Of a DNA stretch of 64,000 nucleotides, positions 17,698-26,700 are shown one piece after another. The stretch's first letter is position 1, and each line of letters begins with the position of its first letter. The notes beneath the pieces were generated by a model, which saw only the letters and a program-made list of their open reading frames with translations, was not told the origin of the DNA and did no database searches. The DNA is taken from contig NZ_VTUX01000007.1 of the NCBI RefSeq assembly GCF_008370495.1, forward strand, positions 310,001 through 374,000. The letters run 5' to 3'. Both the position numbers and the translations under genes were made by a program. Source of the stretch: Pseudohalioglobus sediminis. Its GTDB lineage: Bacteria > Pseudomonadota > Gammaproteobacteria > Pseudomonadales > Halieaceae.

Positions 17698-17754
17698 GTT
17701 GCGTGAAAGCTGCACAGGCAGCTAGTGGTAACCAGTAGCAAGGAGACCAACATA

Positions 17755-18084
17755 ATGAAAACATTACTTACCGCAATCAGTACCGTAACCCTGCTCACCG
17801 TGGCGGGCTCCGTGCACGCAGGCCCCGAGAAAGACTGCCTGCTGGAGGGCACCGTGTATAAGTCCGGCGAGGCGGGCCAGGAACAGACTGATATCAAGTT
17901 CCATTCTGCCAAGCGCTACGATGAAGATGCGAATTGCCGGGTACGCCGCGGCGAAAAGCTGGAGTTCAAGCTTCCGGAAGACCCGCGTTTGCAGGATGCA
18001 CCCTCAGGATCTTCGGTAAAGTACCGGTACCAGAAACATGAGGACGGCTCCAGCAAGACAGAACTGGTTTCTGTCGGCGCCTGA
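17755..18084 (+). CDS. Small secreted hypothetical protein
   Basis: A 109-aa exported protein. The signal peptide is MKTLLTAISTVTLLTVAGSVHAG, with cleavage after VHA. The mature part is charged, with two cysteines (KDCLLEG, ANCRVRRG) likely to pair, and a strand-rich C-terminus (SSVKYRYQKHEDGSSKTEL). ATG 17755 is decided by a strong AAGGAG (17740-17745). The longer frame from 17725 is rejected. No family is recognised. It is monocistronic; the next 560 bases hold no convincing gene. Confidence 0.78.
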   Translation: MKTLLTAISTVTLLTVAGSVHAGPEKDCLLEGTVYKSGEAGQEQTDIKFHSAKRYDEDANCRVRRGEKLEFKLPEDPRLQDAPSGSSVKYRYQKHEDGSSKTELVSVGA

Positions 18085-18511
18085 ATCCTGCTTCCCTTTG
18101 GGCCACTCGCTATCAGCAATGGTGACGAGCGGGATAGTACTACCCCGTAGAAAGTGAGTTCGCCCATCACCAGTGATGATGCAAGCTGCGGAGGCTGAGG
18201 GGCGCTATCAGAACCGCCGTCATCCACCCCTCGGTCTCCGCCATCGAAGTGAAGCAGGAGCAAACCTTAAGGGCGCCCCCATAGCAACTCTCCCGGCCCC
18301 GGGAGGCGCGACGGCCTGGCGGCAAACAACGCGAAATCGCCCCAGCTCCTCGAGCGAGACGGCCAGCCCATCAAGGGCAACGCAATACCACGGGTCACCG
18401 TAGACTCCGCCAGGGATTGCCGCACTGCGTTTGCCCAACCCACTCGCCATGTTTTCGAGAAGTCCCAGGTCCGGGCACGTGCAATGAAAATGTAGTCGAA
18501 CCGAAACCCAA
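18085..18511. other. Intergenic stretch without a convincing gene
   Basis: No open frame here has a ribosome binding site or a recognisable product. Two minor palindromes are present: CATCACCAGTGATG near 18165 and CTCCCGGCCCCGGGAG near 18291. Base composition is like the neighbours. A minus-strand open frame crossing from 18905 into this stretch is mostly antisense to phoX and was not accepted. Confidence 0.5.
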
Positions 18512-18556
18512 CCTTCATCGCGCTTTCACGGTACAGACATTTTTCCTTTCTACACT
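18512..18556 (+). promoter_or_regulatory. Candidate Pho-box promoter of phoX
   Basis: Three 7-mers resembling CTGTCAT lie with exact 11-bp spacing: CCTTCAT (18512), CTTTCAC (18523) and CAGACAT (18534), each matching 5 of 7. Ten bases later is TACACT (18551-18556), a -10-like hexamer. This is the geometry of PhoB-activated promoters, where the boxes replace the -35. The inference rests on spacing and on the similar arrangement upstream of the 27698 operon. Confidence 0.5.
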
Positions 18557-18645
18557 CACGCTCTGTAGCGTTGGCAGGGGCCCGGAAGGACCCCTGGACA
18601 ACGTCACACAACGCCCCCTCACCACCGCATGCATGGAGATCTGCC

Positions 18646-20517
18646 GTGATCCACGACGAAGAAAGCAGCAACAAGTCAGACAATCGTAAGTTTTCCGAGA
18701 TTCTGGAAGCCGCCTCATCACGCCGTTCATTTATGACCGGCACGATCAGCCTGGCGGCCGCCACGTTCATCGCACCCAGTCTCGCCACGGGCGCGACCCT
18801 GAACAATACGGTCGGCTCCCGCGGCAGCGGCGAGAACCGCCTGCGTAAGGGCGGGATCAATTTTGAGCCCGTACCGGTGAGCGCGGGAACCGGCCCAATG
18901 CCCACGATCTCCAGCGACTACGAATACCAGGTGTTGATCCCCTGGGGTACACCGCTGGAATCGGGCATCGCGGAATACACCGGCGACCCCACCACCCGCC
19001 CGAGCGCTGCAGACCAGGAGCGCATGATCGGCGTGGGCCACGACGGCATGCACTTCTTCCCCATCGAGGGCCGTAATAGTGAAGGCATACTGGCCATAAA
19101 CCACGAATTCGGCAGCAATAGCCATGTATTGGGCAAGGAAGCCCCGGAAAACGACGAGGATATCCGGCTGTCGCAGGCGGCCCACGGCGTGGCCATGGTG
19201 CATATCAAACGCGGCAGGCAGGGCTGGAAGGTGGTGACAGACAGCCCCTACAACCGCCGTATCACGCCCAATACACCGGTGGTCTTTGCCGGTCCTGCGC
19301 AGGGGTCCTCCGCGATCGCGCCTGAAGCCGGGGCCAGGGGCACCGTCAACAACTGTTCCAGCGGCCACACGCCCTGGGGGACCTACCTGACCTGTGAAGA
19401 AAACTTCAACGGCTATTTTGGCGACAACCAGGGCACATGGACGCCCACAGAAGAACAGGAACGTTACGGTTTCTCTTCCACGGGCTTTGGTTACGGTTGG
19501 GAAACCCACTCTTCCGACAGGCGTTTCGACCTCGGCAGTAATGCGCATCCTAACGAAGACAACCGCTTCGGCTGGGTAGTGGAAATTGACCCCATGGCGC
19601 CGGACCAGCCGCCGGTCAAGCGCACTGCACTGGGGCGCTTCAAGCACGAAGGCGTCGCTATCGTAGAGGGCAAGAACGGCCACATTGTCGCCTACATGGG
19701 CGACGACCAGCGCTTCGACTACATCTACAAGTACGTCTCCAGCGGCAACTGGGAAGAGATGCTCGCCGAAGGCATCAGCCCGCTGGACAGGGGGCGCCTG
19801 CACGTGGCGAAATTCAATGATGACGGCACCGGCGAGTGGCTCCGGCTGACAATCAACAACCCGATACTGGCTGAACGCTTCAGCAGCCAGGCCGAGGTAC
19901 TGACCTACGCCCGGGTCGCCGCCGACCTGCTCGGCGCCACCCCAATGGACCGTCCGGAGTGGACTACCGTGGCACCGAACGGAGATGTGTATTGCACGCT
20001 GACCAACAACAGCCGTCGCGAAGAACCCAACGCAGCCAATCCCCTGGCACCAAATGCGGACGGTCACATTATCCGCTGGCGCGACTCTGCGAACCATGTG
20101 GGCAACCGCTTCGTCTGGGACATCTTCGCCTTCGCGCAGGACACGCACGCCGAAGGAGATGAACGCAGCTTCAGCGATCCCGACGGCCTATGGGTCGATC
20201 CGGGCGGTCGCATGTTCATCCAGACCGACGGTGACCAGGTAAAAGGCCTCAACAACCAGTTGCTGGTATGCAGCGTGTATGACAATGGCGGCGCCCGGAG
20301 CATGGATATAAGACGTCTTTTCACCGGCGTAACGGGCGATGAGATCACCGGTCTTACCACAACGCCGAATCGCCGCACCCTGTTCATCAACACCCAGCAT
20401 CCGGGCAACGGCGATCCACTGCTCAGTAGTTTCCCCGCCGAGCCGGACGGGGTCACCATCCCCCGGGACAGCACATTCGTTATCACTCGCAAGGACGGCT
20501 GGGTTGTCGGTAGCTGA
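18646..20517 (+). CDS. phoX: PhoX-family alkaline phosphatase, Tat-exported
   Basis: A 623-aa PhoX-type enzyme, an Fe/Ca-dependent monoesterase that releases phosphate from organic phosphates in the periplasm or outside. The N-terminus has a twin-arginine signal (SRRSFMTG, RR at 26-27, then a hydrophobic stretch ending SLATGA). Family motifs are present: INHEFGSNSHVLG, WGTYLTCEENFNGYFG (metal-binding Cys and Glu), LGRFKHEGVAI, YMGDDQRFDYIYKY and PNGDVYCTLTNN. The GTG start at 18646 is fixed by GGAG seven bases upstream; the longer frame from 18571 has no such site. A small tatA follows directly. The promoter has Pho-box-like repeats. Confidence 0.93.
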   Translation: MIHDEESSNKSDNRKFSEILEAASSRRSFMTGTISLAAATFIAPSLATGATLNNTVGSRGSGENRLRKGGINFEPVPVSAGTGPMPTISSDYEYQVLIPWGTPLESGIAEYTGDPTTRPSAADQERMIGVGHDGMHFFPIEGRNSEGILAINHEFGSNSHVLGKEAPENDEDIRLSQAAHGVAMVHIKRGRQGWKVVTDSPYNRRITPNTPVVFAGPAQGSSAIAPEAGARGTVNNCSSGHTPWGTYLTCEENFNGYFGDNQGTWTPTEEQERYGFSSTGFGYGWETHSSDRRFDLGSNAHPNEDNRFGWVVEIDPMAPDQPPVKRTALGRFKHEGVAIVEGKNGHIVAYMGDDQRFDYIYKYVSSGNWEEMLAEGISPLDRGRLHVAKFNDDGTGEWLRLTINNPILAERFSSQAEVLTYARVAADLLGATPMDRPEWTTVAPNGDVYCTLTNNSRREEPNAANPLAPNADGHIIRWRDSANHVGNRFVWDIFAFAQDTHAEGDERSFSDPDGLWVDPGGRMFIQTDGDQVKGLNNQLLVCSVYDNGGARSMDIRRLFTGVTGDEITGLTTTPNRRTLFINTQHPGNGDPLLSSFPAEPDGVTIPRDSTFVITRKDGWVVGS

Positions 20518-20534
20518 ATCAGTCGCGCACTCGA

Positions 20535-20554
20535 GGGCGCCCGGCAGGGCGCCC
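20535..20554 (+). terminator. Hairpin between phoX and tatA
   Basis: A perfect 7-bp stem (GGGCGCC/GGCGCCC, loop of 6) follows the phoX stop by 17 bases, with only AATTTC after it. It is likely an attenuator or stabiliser that lowers tatA relative to phoX rather than a full stop. Confidence 0.45.
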
Positions 20555-20586
20555 AATTTCAACTCAATTAACCAGGAGACAGCGCA

Positions 20587-20763
20587 GTGGGAATTGGCGG
20601 TATTAGCGTATGGCAGCTTCTTATTATCCTGTTGATCGTCATCATGCTCTTTGGCACCAAACGCCTCGGTTCAATAGGCGCAGACCTCGGCAGTGCAATC
20701 AAGGGGTTTCGCAATAGTGTGAAGGACGACGAGTCCAATGGCCCCGGGAACAGCTCCAGGTGA
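20587..20763 (+). CDS. tatA: Small TatA/E-type protein linked to phoX
   Basis: A 58-aa Tat translocase subunit. The N-terminus [20 protein letters not shown] is one short membrane helix, followed by the FG hinge ([10 protein letters not shown]) and an amphipathic helix ([14 protein letters not shown]) and a short acidic hydrophilic tail, as in TatA/TatE. The GTG start at 20587 has AGGAG (20574-20578) eight bases upstream. It is not part of a tatABC operon. It stands directly after a gene for a large Tat substrate, PhoX, which suggests a dedicated or booster pore component expressed when PhoX is made. Confidence 0.85.
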   Translation: MGIGGISVWQLLIILLIVIMLFGTKRLGSIGADLGSAIKGFRNSVKDDESNGPGNSSR

Positions 20764-21085
20764 TCTTCGAAAAACCTGTTTGGCCTGCAGCAACACCTCT
20801 CGAAACAGCTCGCGCATCAACGTTCTCCTCACTTTAACTTCTATTGCCCTGTAGCCTTAAACTACTGGGCAATACCTCCCTGTCGATTGCGAAGTGTCCT
20901 GTCCGGCTAACACCCAATGCTGCAGGCGTGTCAGTTGGAGTATGACGATGCCCGCCATATTCATCTCAAGGGTAGCGGAGCAGACCGGGAACGATAAATA
21001 AGGGTTCAGTTAATCTTTGGGCCTGATGCAGCAGCCGGACCGGCCAGCTCTGTTCCGGAACCTTGGCCGCTACATGGCGTGATAC
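20764..21085. other. Intergenic stretch without a convincing gene
   Basis: Between convergent tatA and the TonB receptor gene. One imperfect hairpin (TTGCCC...GTAG...CTAC.GGGCAA, about 20849-20874) could end the phoX-tatA transcript, but it has no T-run. Nothing else is recognised. Confidence 0.45.
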
Positions 21086-21112
21086 AAAAAAAGGGGTGCA
21101 TTCGCACCCCTC
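21086..21112 (-). terminator. Rho-independent terminator of the receptor operon
   Basis: A 7-bp stem (GGGGTGC/GCACCCC, loop ATTC, extended by one A-T pair), followed on the minus strand by seven T, lies within 10 bases of the receptor stop. It is a strong terminator. Confidence 0.9.
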
Positions 21113-21116
21113 GGAT

Positions 21117-23756
21117 TCAGAAGCTCGCCTTGAGCCCGATGCTGTAAGTCACACCCGGGTCCCAGCGTTCATACAACTGGCCACCCTGGGTCCACTCTAC
21201 TTCTTCGTCAAAGATGTTCGCCGCTTTGGCTTCAACTTCGAGTTCGGAGTTGCGCCACTCAAACGCATACTTGAGCAGCAGGTCTACCCGGTGACGATCT
21301 TCCTCGATGATATCCGGGGAGTTGTTGTCCCCCACCAGGATGATGCGATCACCGGTAAAGTTATAGGCGATACTACCGGTGATGCCGCTGTCGTATTCCT
21401 GGTAGGAAAACAGCAGGTTACCCAGCAGGTCTGACTGGCCGGTCATACGGCGCTCGTTGGCAAACAGGGGAGCGATCTGGCGACCACCAGTGAGTGGCAC
21501 ATCCGCAGCGGTCTCACCACTGCCCAGCAGTGTGACCTCGGAGTCGATCCAGGATATGTTCGCCGACAGCCGGAAACCATCCCAGGCCGGGGCCATATCG
21601 AACCAGGTACCAAAGTAGAGATCCTTGCGCACATCGAACTCTACACCCTCGAGCGTGGCCTCCTCGGCGTTGAACCAGGTGAAGATATCACCCTGCGCCT
21701 GTATCTTGGCCAGCTCAATGGGATCAGTGAAATCCTTCCTGAACAAACCGACAGACATCTCGTCCGCTGCACCGAAATACCATTCCCAGCGCAGGTCCAG
21801 GTTCTCCACATCCGCAGGCTCAAGGAACACGTTACCGCGATAGAGGTTCTGGTCCTCAGGATTACGCAGGGTAGAGCCGGTGATTTCCAGCAGGCTGGGG
21901 CGGTTCACCGTCTCCGAGTAGGCCACGCGCAGCTGCATGTTTTCCACGAACTCCCAGGTGATGGAACCACCTGGCAGGGTGTCGGAATAGTCGCGCTTGA
22001 CCAGGTTATCGGTACCCGGGTCGGTATTGCCACCCCAGGCGTCGGCGGTGATATCGGTATCTTCGTCGCGCACGCCGAGCTGAACTCGCACTGTGGGCAA
22101 CACTTGCGCGTCTATGGAACCGTAAAAGGCCGTGACCTCTTCAGAGGATTCGGCAAAGGGGAAGATACCCGAGGCATTGGCCTGACCCGCAGAGAAATCG
22201 CGCACCGTCAGGTACTGATCGGCCCAGTTCTGGTCACGGAACAATTGCCGCGGCGTCATCCAGGCGATGTACTCGGGCGCAGCAGGCTGCAGGCCGAAGC
22301 GGAACAGGCGGTCCTCGCTCTCGCGCGTACGCTCGTAGTTCGAGTAACCAGCCTTAACCACGCTGTCGAGGAAGCTGAAGGGCACCTCGATATCAAAGCC
22401 GTAGTCCTCGATGTCATCCTGCAACTCACTGTAGTTTCGGTCCGGAGCCTGATACACATCGCGCAGGTCACCCGCCGCCTGCCGGCTCGGGTCCACGATC
22501 GCCATGATGCCGTCGTTGTTCTCAGCGTAGGTGTAGGTACGTGTATCCGGCGCCTCGCGCGAACCCGACCCGTCAACCAGCCGCCATTCCAGTAACATGT
22601 CGTTCAGACTGCTGAAGTAGTGCTCGCCGGTGAGCTGGAAGGACTCGATCTCGTTCTCCGTCCACTGCAGCCTATAACTCTCGACAAAGGTACCGTCGTT
22701 GACATCGTCCTCCGAGGAGAAACCTCGGTCCTGCTGCACCTCGTCTTCTGATTGACGCAGGTTAAGCGCCGTAAACGAAATGGCGTTGTCCTGGTTCAGC
22801 TCCAGGCCGACGTTGAGGAAACCGGACAGGTTGACAGTCTGCCTGGTGATCCAGCGGGTGTAGTCGACAGTCTGGTTGCTGCCGCCATCGACGCCGGTGA
22901 ATTCGTAGCGCGCCAGATCCTTGATGGTGTTGGTCCAAAGGTTGCTGTACTTGACGTTCGCCAGCACCCCCAGTGCCATGCCATTGTCAAAGTCCAGGCG
23001 TTTACCGAATTCCGCCTCGCCACTGTAGAGGGGCTTGAGATCCTTCTCGTAAATATCCCACTTGTTGTAGAAGCTGGCGCCCAGGTTGGCTTTTTCGGGG
23101 TAATCGACAGCCTCGAATTCCTCGCTGGTCAGCCCCTGTATATTCCGGGGAATCTTGCGAGTACCGTCATCCCAGCCCCAGTTATCGTTCTCTCCGCCGC
23201 GATAGAAGAGGCCGTCCCCGCCCGTCGATTCTGAATTCCCGCCCGCTGTAAGCTTGGCGGAAAAGTAATCCTCATCCGGAATGGTCTTGGTGCGGATATC
23301 CACCACACCACCGGAAAAGTCACCCGGGTACTGCGCAGAATAGGTCTTCTGCACCAGCAGGCTCTTGACGATGTTGTTGGGTACGATATCCAGGGGCACG
23401 GTTTTCTGGAAGGGCACCGGCGAGGAGATACGCGAGCGATTAAGCAGCGTGGATGAATAACGCTCGCCCAGTCCGCGAACATAAACGTACTTTCCCCCTA
23501 CCAGGCTGAGGCCCGACACCCTCGACAGGGTCGCACCGACATTGGTTTCGGGAACGATGTTCATGTCTTCTTCACCCACCACATTGGAGATTTCAGACGT
23601 ATCGCGCTTTTCGTCAGGAATAAACTCGCCGGTTACGAAAACCTCTTCCAGCTGAGGCGCAGGCGCATTCACCTGCACATCAGTATCCTGGGCGGAAGCG
23701 CCGGCGGAGATGCCCGCCAACGCTGCCACAGCGAGTGATAGTTGCTTACGTTTCAT
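21117..23756 (-). CDS. TonB-dependent outer-membrane receptor
   Basis: An 879-aa receptor. Signal peptide MKRKQLSLAVAALAGISAGASAQ, TonB-box-like LEEVFVTGEF, then a plug with LSRVSGLSLVGGKYVYVRGLGERYSSTLLNRSRISSPVPF, VPLDIVPNNIVKSLLVQKTYSAQYPGDFSGGVVDIRTK, and a barrel ending in ITYSIGLKASF-like sequence (VTYSIGLKASF). This plug type (VRGLGxRYSSTLLN) is shared by a distinct receptor group in marine gammaproteobacteria and alphaproteobacteria; the substrate is unknown. It lies 15 bases downstream of a giant beta-helix protein gene and in one operon with a lipoprotein gene. ATG 23756 is preferred over an upstream GTG. Confidence 0.93.
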   Translation of the reverse strand: MKRKQLSLAVAALAGISAGASAQDTDVQVNAPAPQLEEVFVTGEFIPDEKRDTSEISNVVGEEDMNIVPETNVGATLSRVSGLSLVGGKYVYVRGLGERYSSTLLNRSRISSPVPFQKTVPLDIVPNNIVKSLLVQKTYSAQYPGDFSGGVVDIRTKTIPDEDYFSAKLTAGGNSESTGGDGLFYRGGENDNWGWDDGTRKIPRNIQGLTSEEFEAVDYPEKANLGASFYNKWDIYEKDLKPLYSGEAEFGKRLDFDNGMALGVLANVKYSNLWTNTIKDLARYEFTGVDGGSNQTVDYTRWITRQTVNLSGFLNVGLELNQDNAISFTALNLRQSEDEVQQDRGFSSEDDVNDGTFVESYRLQWTENEIESFQLTGEHYFSSLNDMLLEWRLVDGSGSREAPDTRTYTYAENNDGIMAIVDPSRQAAGDLRDVYQAPDRNYSELQDDIEDYGFDIEVPFSFLDSVVKAGYSNYERTRESEDRLFRFGLQPAAPEYIAWMTPRQLFRDQNWADQYLTVRDFSAGQANASGIFPFAESSEEVTAFYGSIDAQVLPTVRVQLGVRDEDTDITADAWGGNTDPGTDNLVKRDYSDTLPGGSITWEFVENMQLRVAYSETVNRPSLLEITGSTLRNPEDQNLYRGNVFLEPADVENLDLRWEWYFGAADEMSVGLFRKDFTDPIELAKIQAQGDIFTWFNAEEATLEGVEFDVRKDLYFGTWFDMAPAWDGFRLSANISWIDSEVTLLGSGETAADVPLTGGRQIAPLFANERRMTGQSDLLGNLLFSYQEYDSGITGSIAYNFTGDRIILVGDNNSPDIIEEDRHRVDLLLKYAFEWRNSELEVEAKAANIFDEEVEWTQGGQLYERWDPGVTYSIGLKASF

Positions 23757-23771
23757 TGCGTGCACTCTCGC

Positions 23772-26700
23772 TTACAGGCCAAATACCCAGCTACCTTTCC
23801 AGCTGTCGATGTCGGAGCCGACAATGTCAGACTGCTCGAAGAACCCGTCTGAGGGCAGGGTCGCCGCAGGTGGCATGCTGCCGTCCTGGGTGACGTTCAC
23901 CGCACCGTCGAGGTAGGTCTGCAGATCGGGATTGTCTCCGTCCACCACCTCCGCGCAGGCGAAGGATGTACTCTCGATGTTGATATCCATACCAATCAGG
24001 CCGACAGAAGTATCGCCATCCACATCAAGACAGGTCGCGGAACCGGAGACCATCACGTTGTAGAGGTCGGCGCCGGTGCCGCGGCGCAGGCGTATGGCAC
24101 GCTCGCCACTGTTACCGATGATCGACATGTTGGCGATGGTCGGGTTGGAGCGCGGTTCGGCGTTCTCGTCACCCTCACGGTTGTCGGCCTCGATGCCGTT
24201 GTCTGCGGAGTCGGCGCCTTGTTCGATGTGCACGAACTGCAGGCTACCAGTCCAGCCGTCGGTCCAGTCGAGGGAGTCGTCGGCGTTGCCGGTCAGGGCC
24301 AAGTACCTGGCGCTCACCGTACCGCCGAAGAACTCGATGCCGTCATCCAGGTTGTTGTGCACCTGGATAAAGTTCACCTCGGTGCCGGAACCCACGCCCT
24401 GGAAGGCGATTCCGTTGAGCTGGTTCTCAGGATCAACATTGGAACCCGCGTACTTGACCACGACATAGTTGAGCTTGCCGCTGGAGTCCGCCGCATCCGC
24501 GCCACCGAACAGGCCGGAGTTGGCTTCACCTTCCTTGGTACACTCCACAGTGCCCCCGGTGGCGCCTTCCGGGCAGTCGTTGATCGGCGCGTTGCCGTTG
24601 ATCACCAGGCCGCCCCAGAGACCGCGCGCGTTGTCCAGATTGGTGGCGCCGTCCACGTCAGCCAGCGCGGTAAATGTTACCGGCATGGAGGCCGTGCCGT
24701 TGGCGACAATCTGCGAGCCGCGGGAGATCACCAGGAAGTCCTCTGCGTCGTTGCCGACGATGGTCGTACCAGCGTCAACCGTCAGCACTGCGGAATCGGT
24801 GTTGTCGCCGCCTACTGTGGTCTTGCCGCTGAGGATGTAGAAATTGCCTGACGTCAGTCGCAGATCGGCGATGATGTTCTCGGGCAGCAGACAGGTCGGC
24901 GTGCCGGCAATCGGCGCACCGTCTGTGGTGCCGTCGGGACAGCCGTCGACTACCGGGAAGTCCGGCACCCCTGTATCCAGGGTGCCTACAGTCCAGCCGG
25001 CGGTCCAGTTGCTGCCTTCCTCAACAGCGCCGATAAAGCCGCTGTTCTCAAGGTCGCCGATACCGGCCACGTCGACCGGGTTCACCGCGCTGCCGTCCTG
25101 TGACACGTTGTCCTGACCGTCGAGGTAGGACTGCAGATCCGGGTTATCGCCATCGACGACCTCCGGACAGTCGAAGGCCACGCCATCAACTGCCAGCTCA
25201 TTGCCCAATAAGCCCAGTGACTCACCGGACACGTCGATACAAGTCGCGTTGCCGGTGATGTAGGAGTTGTAGAGCCCTACACCGGTGCCGCGGCGGAAGC
25301 GCACACCGCACTCACCCGGGTTACCCACGATCGTCATGTTGGAAATATCGGGCATTGACCGCGGCTGGGCGTTCTCGTCACCCTCGCGGTTGTCGGCCTC
25401 GATACCGTTGTCGGCAGAGTCATCGGCCTGGTTGATCAACAGGTACTGTATGGAGCCCTGCCAACCGTCAGTCCAGTCCAGGGAATCGTCGGCATTGCCG
25501 GTGAGCACCACGTGGGTGGCGCTGACGTTGCCGCCGAAGAACTCGATACCGTCATCCAGGTTGTTGTGCACCTGCACGAAGTCCACCTCGGTGCCGGAGC
25601 CCACGCCCTGGAAGGCGATACCGTTGAGCTGGTTTTCCGGGTCCACGTTGGAACCGGCGTACTTCACCACCATGTACTTCAGGCTGCCGCTGGAGTCGGC
25701 AGGATCGTCACCACCGAACAGGCCGGAGTTGGCCTCGCCTTCCTTGGTGCACGCCAAAGTGCCGCCTACCGCGCCTTCCGGGCAGTCGTTGATCGGCGCG
25801 TTACCGTTTATGACAACGCCACCCCAGAGGCCGCGCGTAGTCTCGATATCCGCATTGCCCAACAGGTCGTCGATACCAGTGAAGGTCACCGGTGCATTGG
25901 CGGTACCATCAACAACCAGTTCGGAACCGCGGGAAATGACCAGGAAGTCGCTGCTGGTGCCGCCGTAAACCGTCACGCCGGCCTGCACGTTCAGCGTCGC
26001 GGAGTCGGTGTTGTCGCCACCTATGACCACCTTACCGTTCAACTGGTAAAGCTTGCCCGGAACCAGCGTAAGGTCCTGGGTGATAGTACCTTCAAGCTCG
26101 CAGACGCTTTGGCCAGCGACCTCTTCCGAGGCTTCAGTAGTGCCCTCAGGGCAGCCCACGCCGGGATTGCCGCCATCCGGGTTACTGACAGAGCCGGGGA
26201 CCGTCCATCCCTGCGTCCAGTTATCCCCGCCAATCGCGCCAATAAAGCTGGCGGATTCGAAAAAATCGCCCATGGGGGTAACCGGATTGACGCTGCCGCC
26301 GGTGGTGGAGACCTCGTCGGCGGTGGCCAGGTAATCCGCCACCACACCGCCTTCGTCATCGACGACGGCTTCTTCGCAACCGAAGCTGGTGCCTGCAATA
26401 GTCAGGTCTGCACCCAGCAGGTTCAGCGACTCGCCGCCGATGCGCAGACAGCTGCCTGAGTCAACAACGAAGCTGTTGGTGAGGTGGATGCCGGTACCGC
26501 GACGGAAGCGCAGGCCATTCTCCCCGGCCAGGCCGAAGCCGGACATGTTGCTGATAGACGGCAGGGAGCGCGGCTGGGCATTTTCATCGCCCTCGCGGTT
26601 ATCGGCCTCGATCAGATTGTCGCCTGAACCCGACTGCTCGATGTAGAGATACTGGATGTTACCCTGCCAACCATCAGTCCAGTCCAGCGAATCGTCGGCA

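Noticed and set aside
18267-18905. A 212-codon minus-strand frame reaching into the gap before phoX.
   Set aside because: Much of it is antisense to phoX; no start signal or family; it was considered as a decayed transposase but no transposase motif was seen.
18727-20148. A 473-codon minus-strand open frame.
   Set aside because: It is the antisense of phoX, a common effect of high-GC codon use; it has no motifs.
20671-20817. A 48-codon minus-strand frame beginning MRELFREVLLQAKQVF with a strong AGGAG site, antisense to tatA.
   Set aside because: More than half overlaps the well-supported tatA on the other strand, and the C-terminal half has no protein-like pattern. The N-terminal part alone is not enough.
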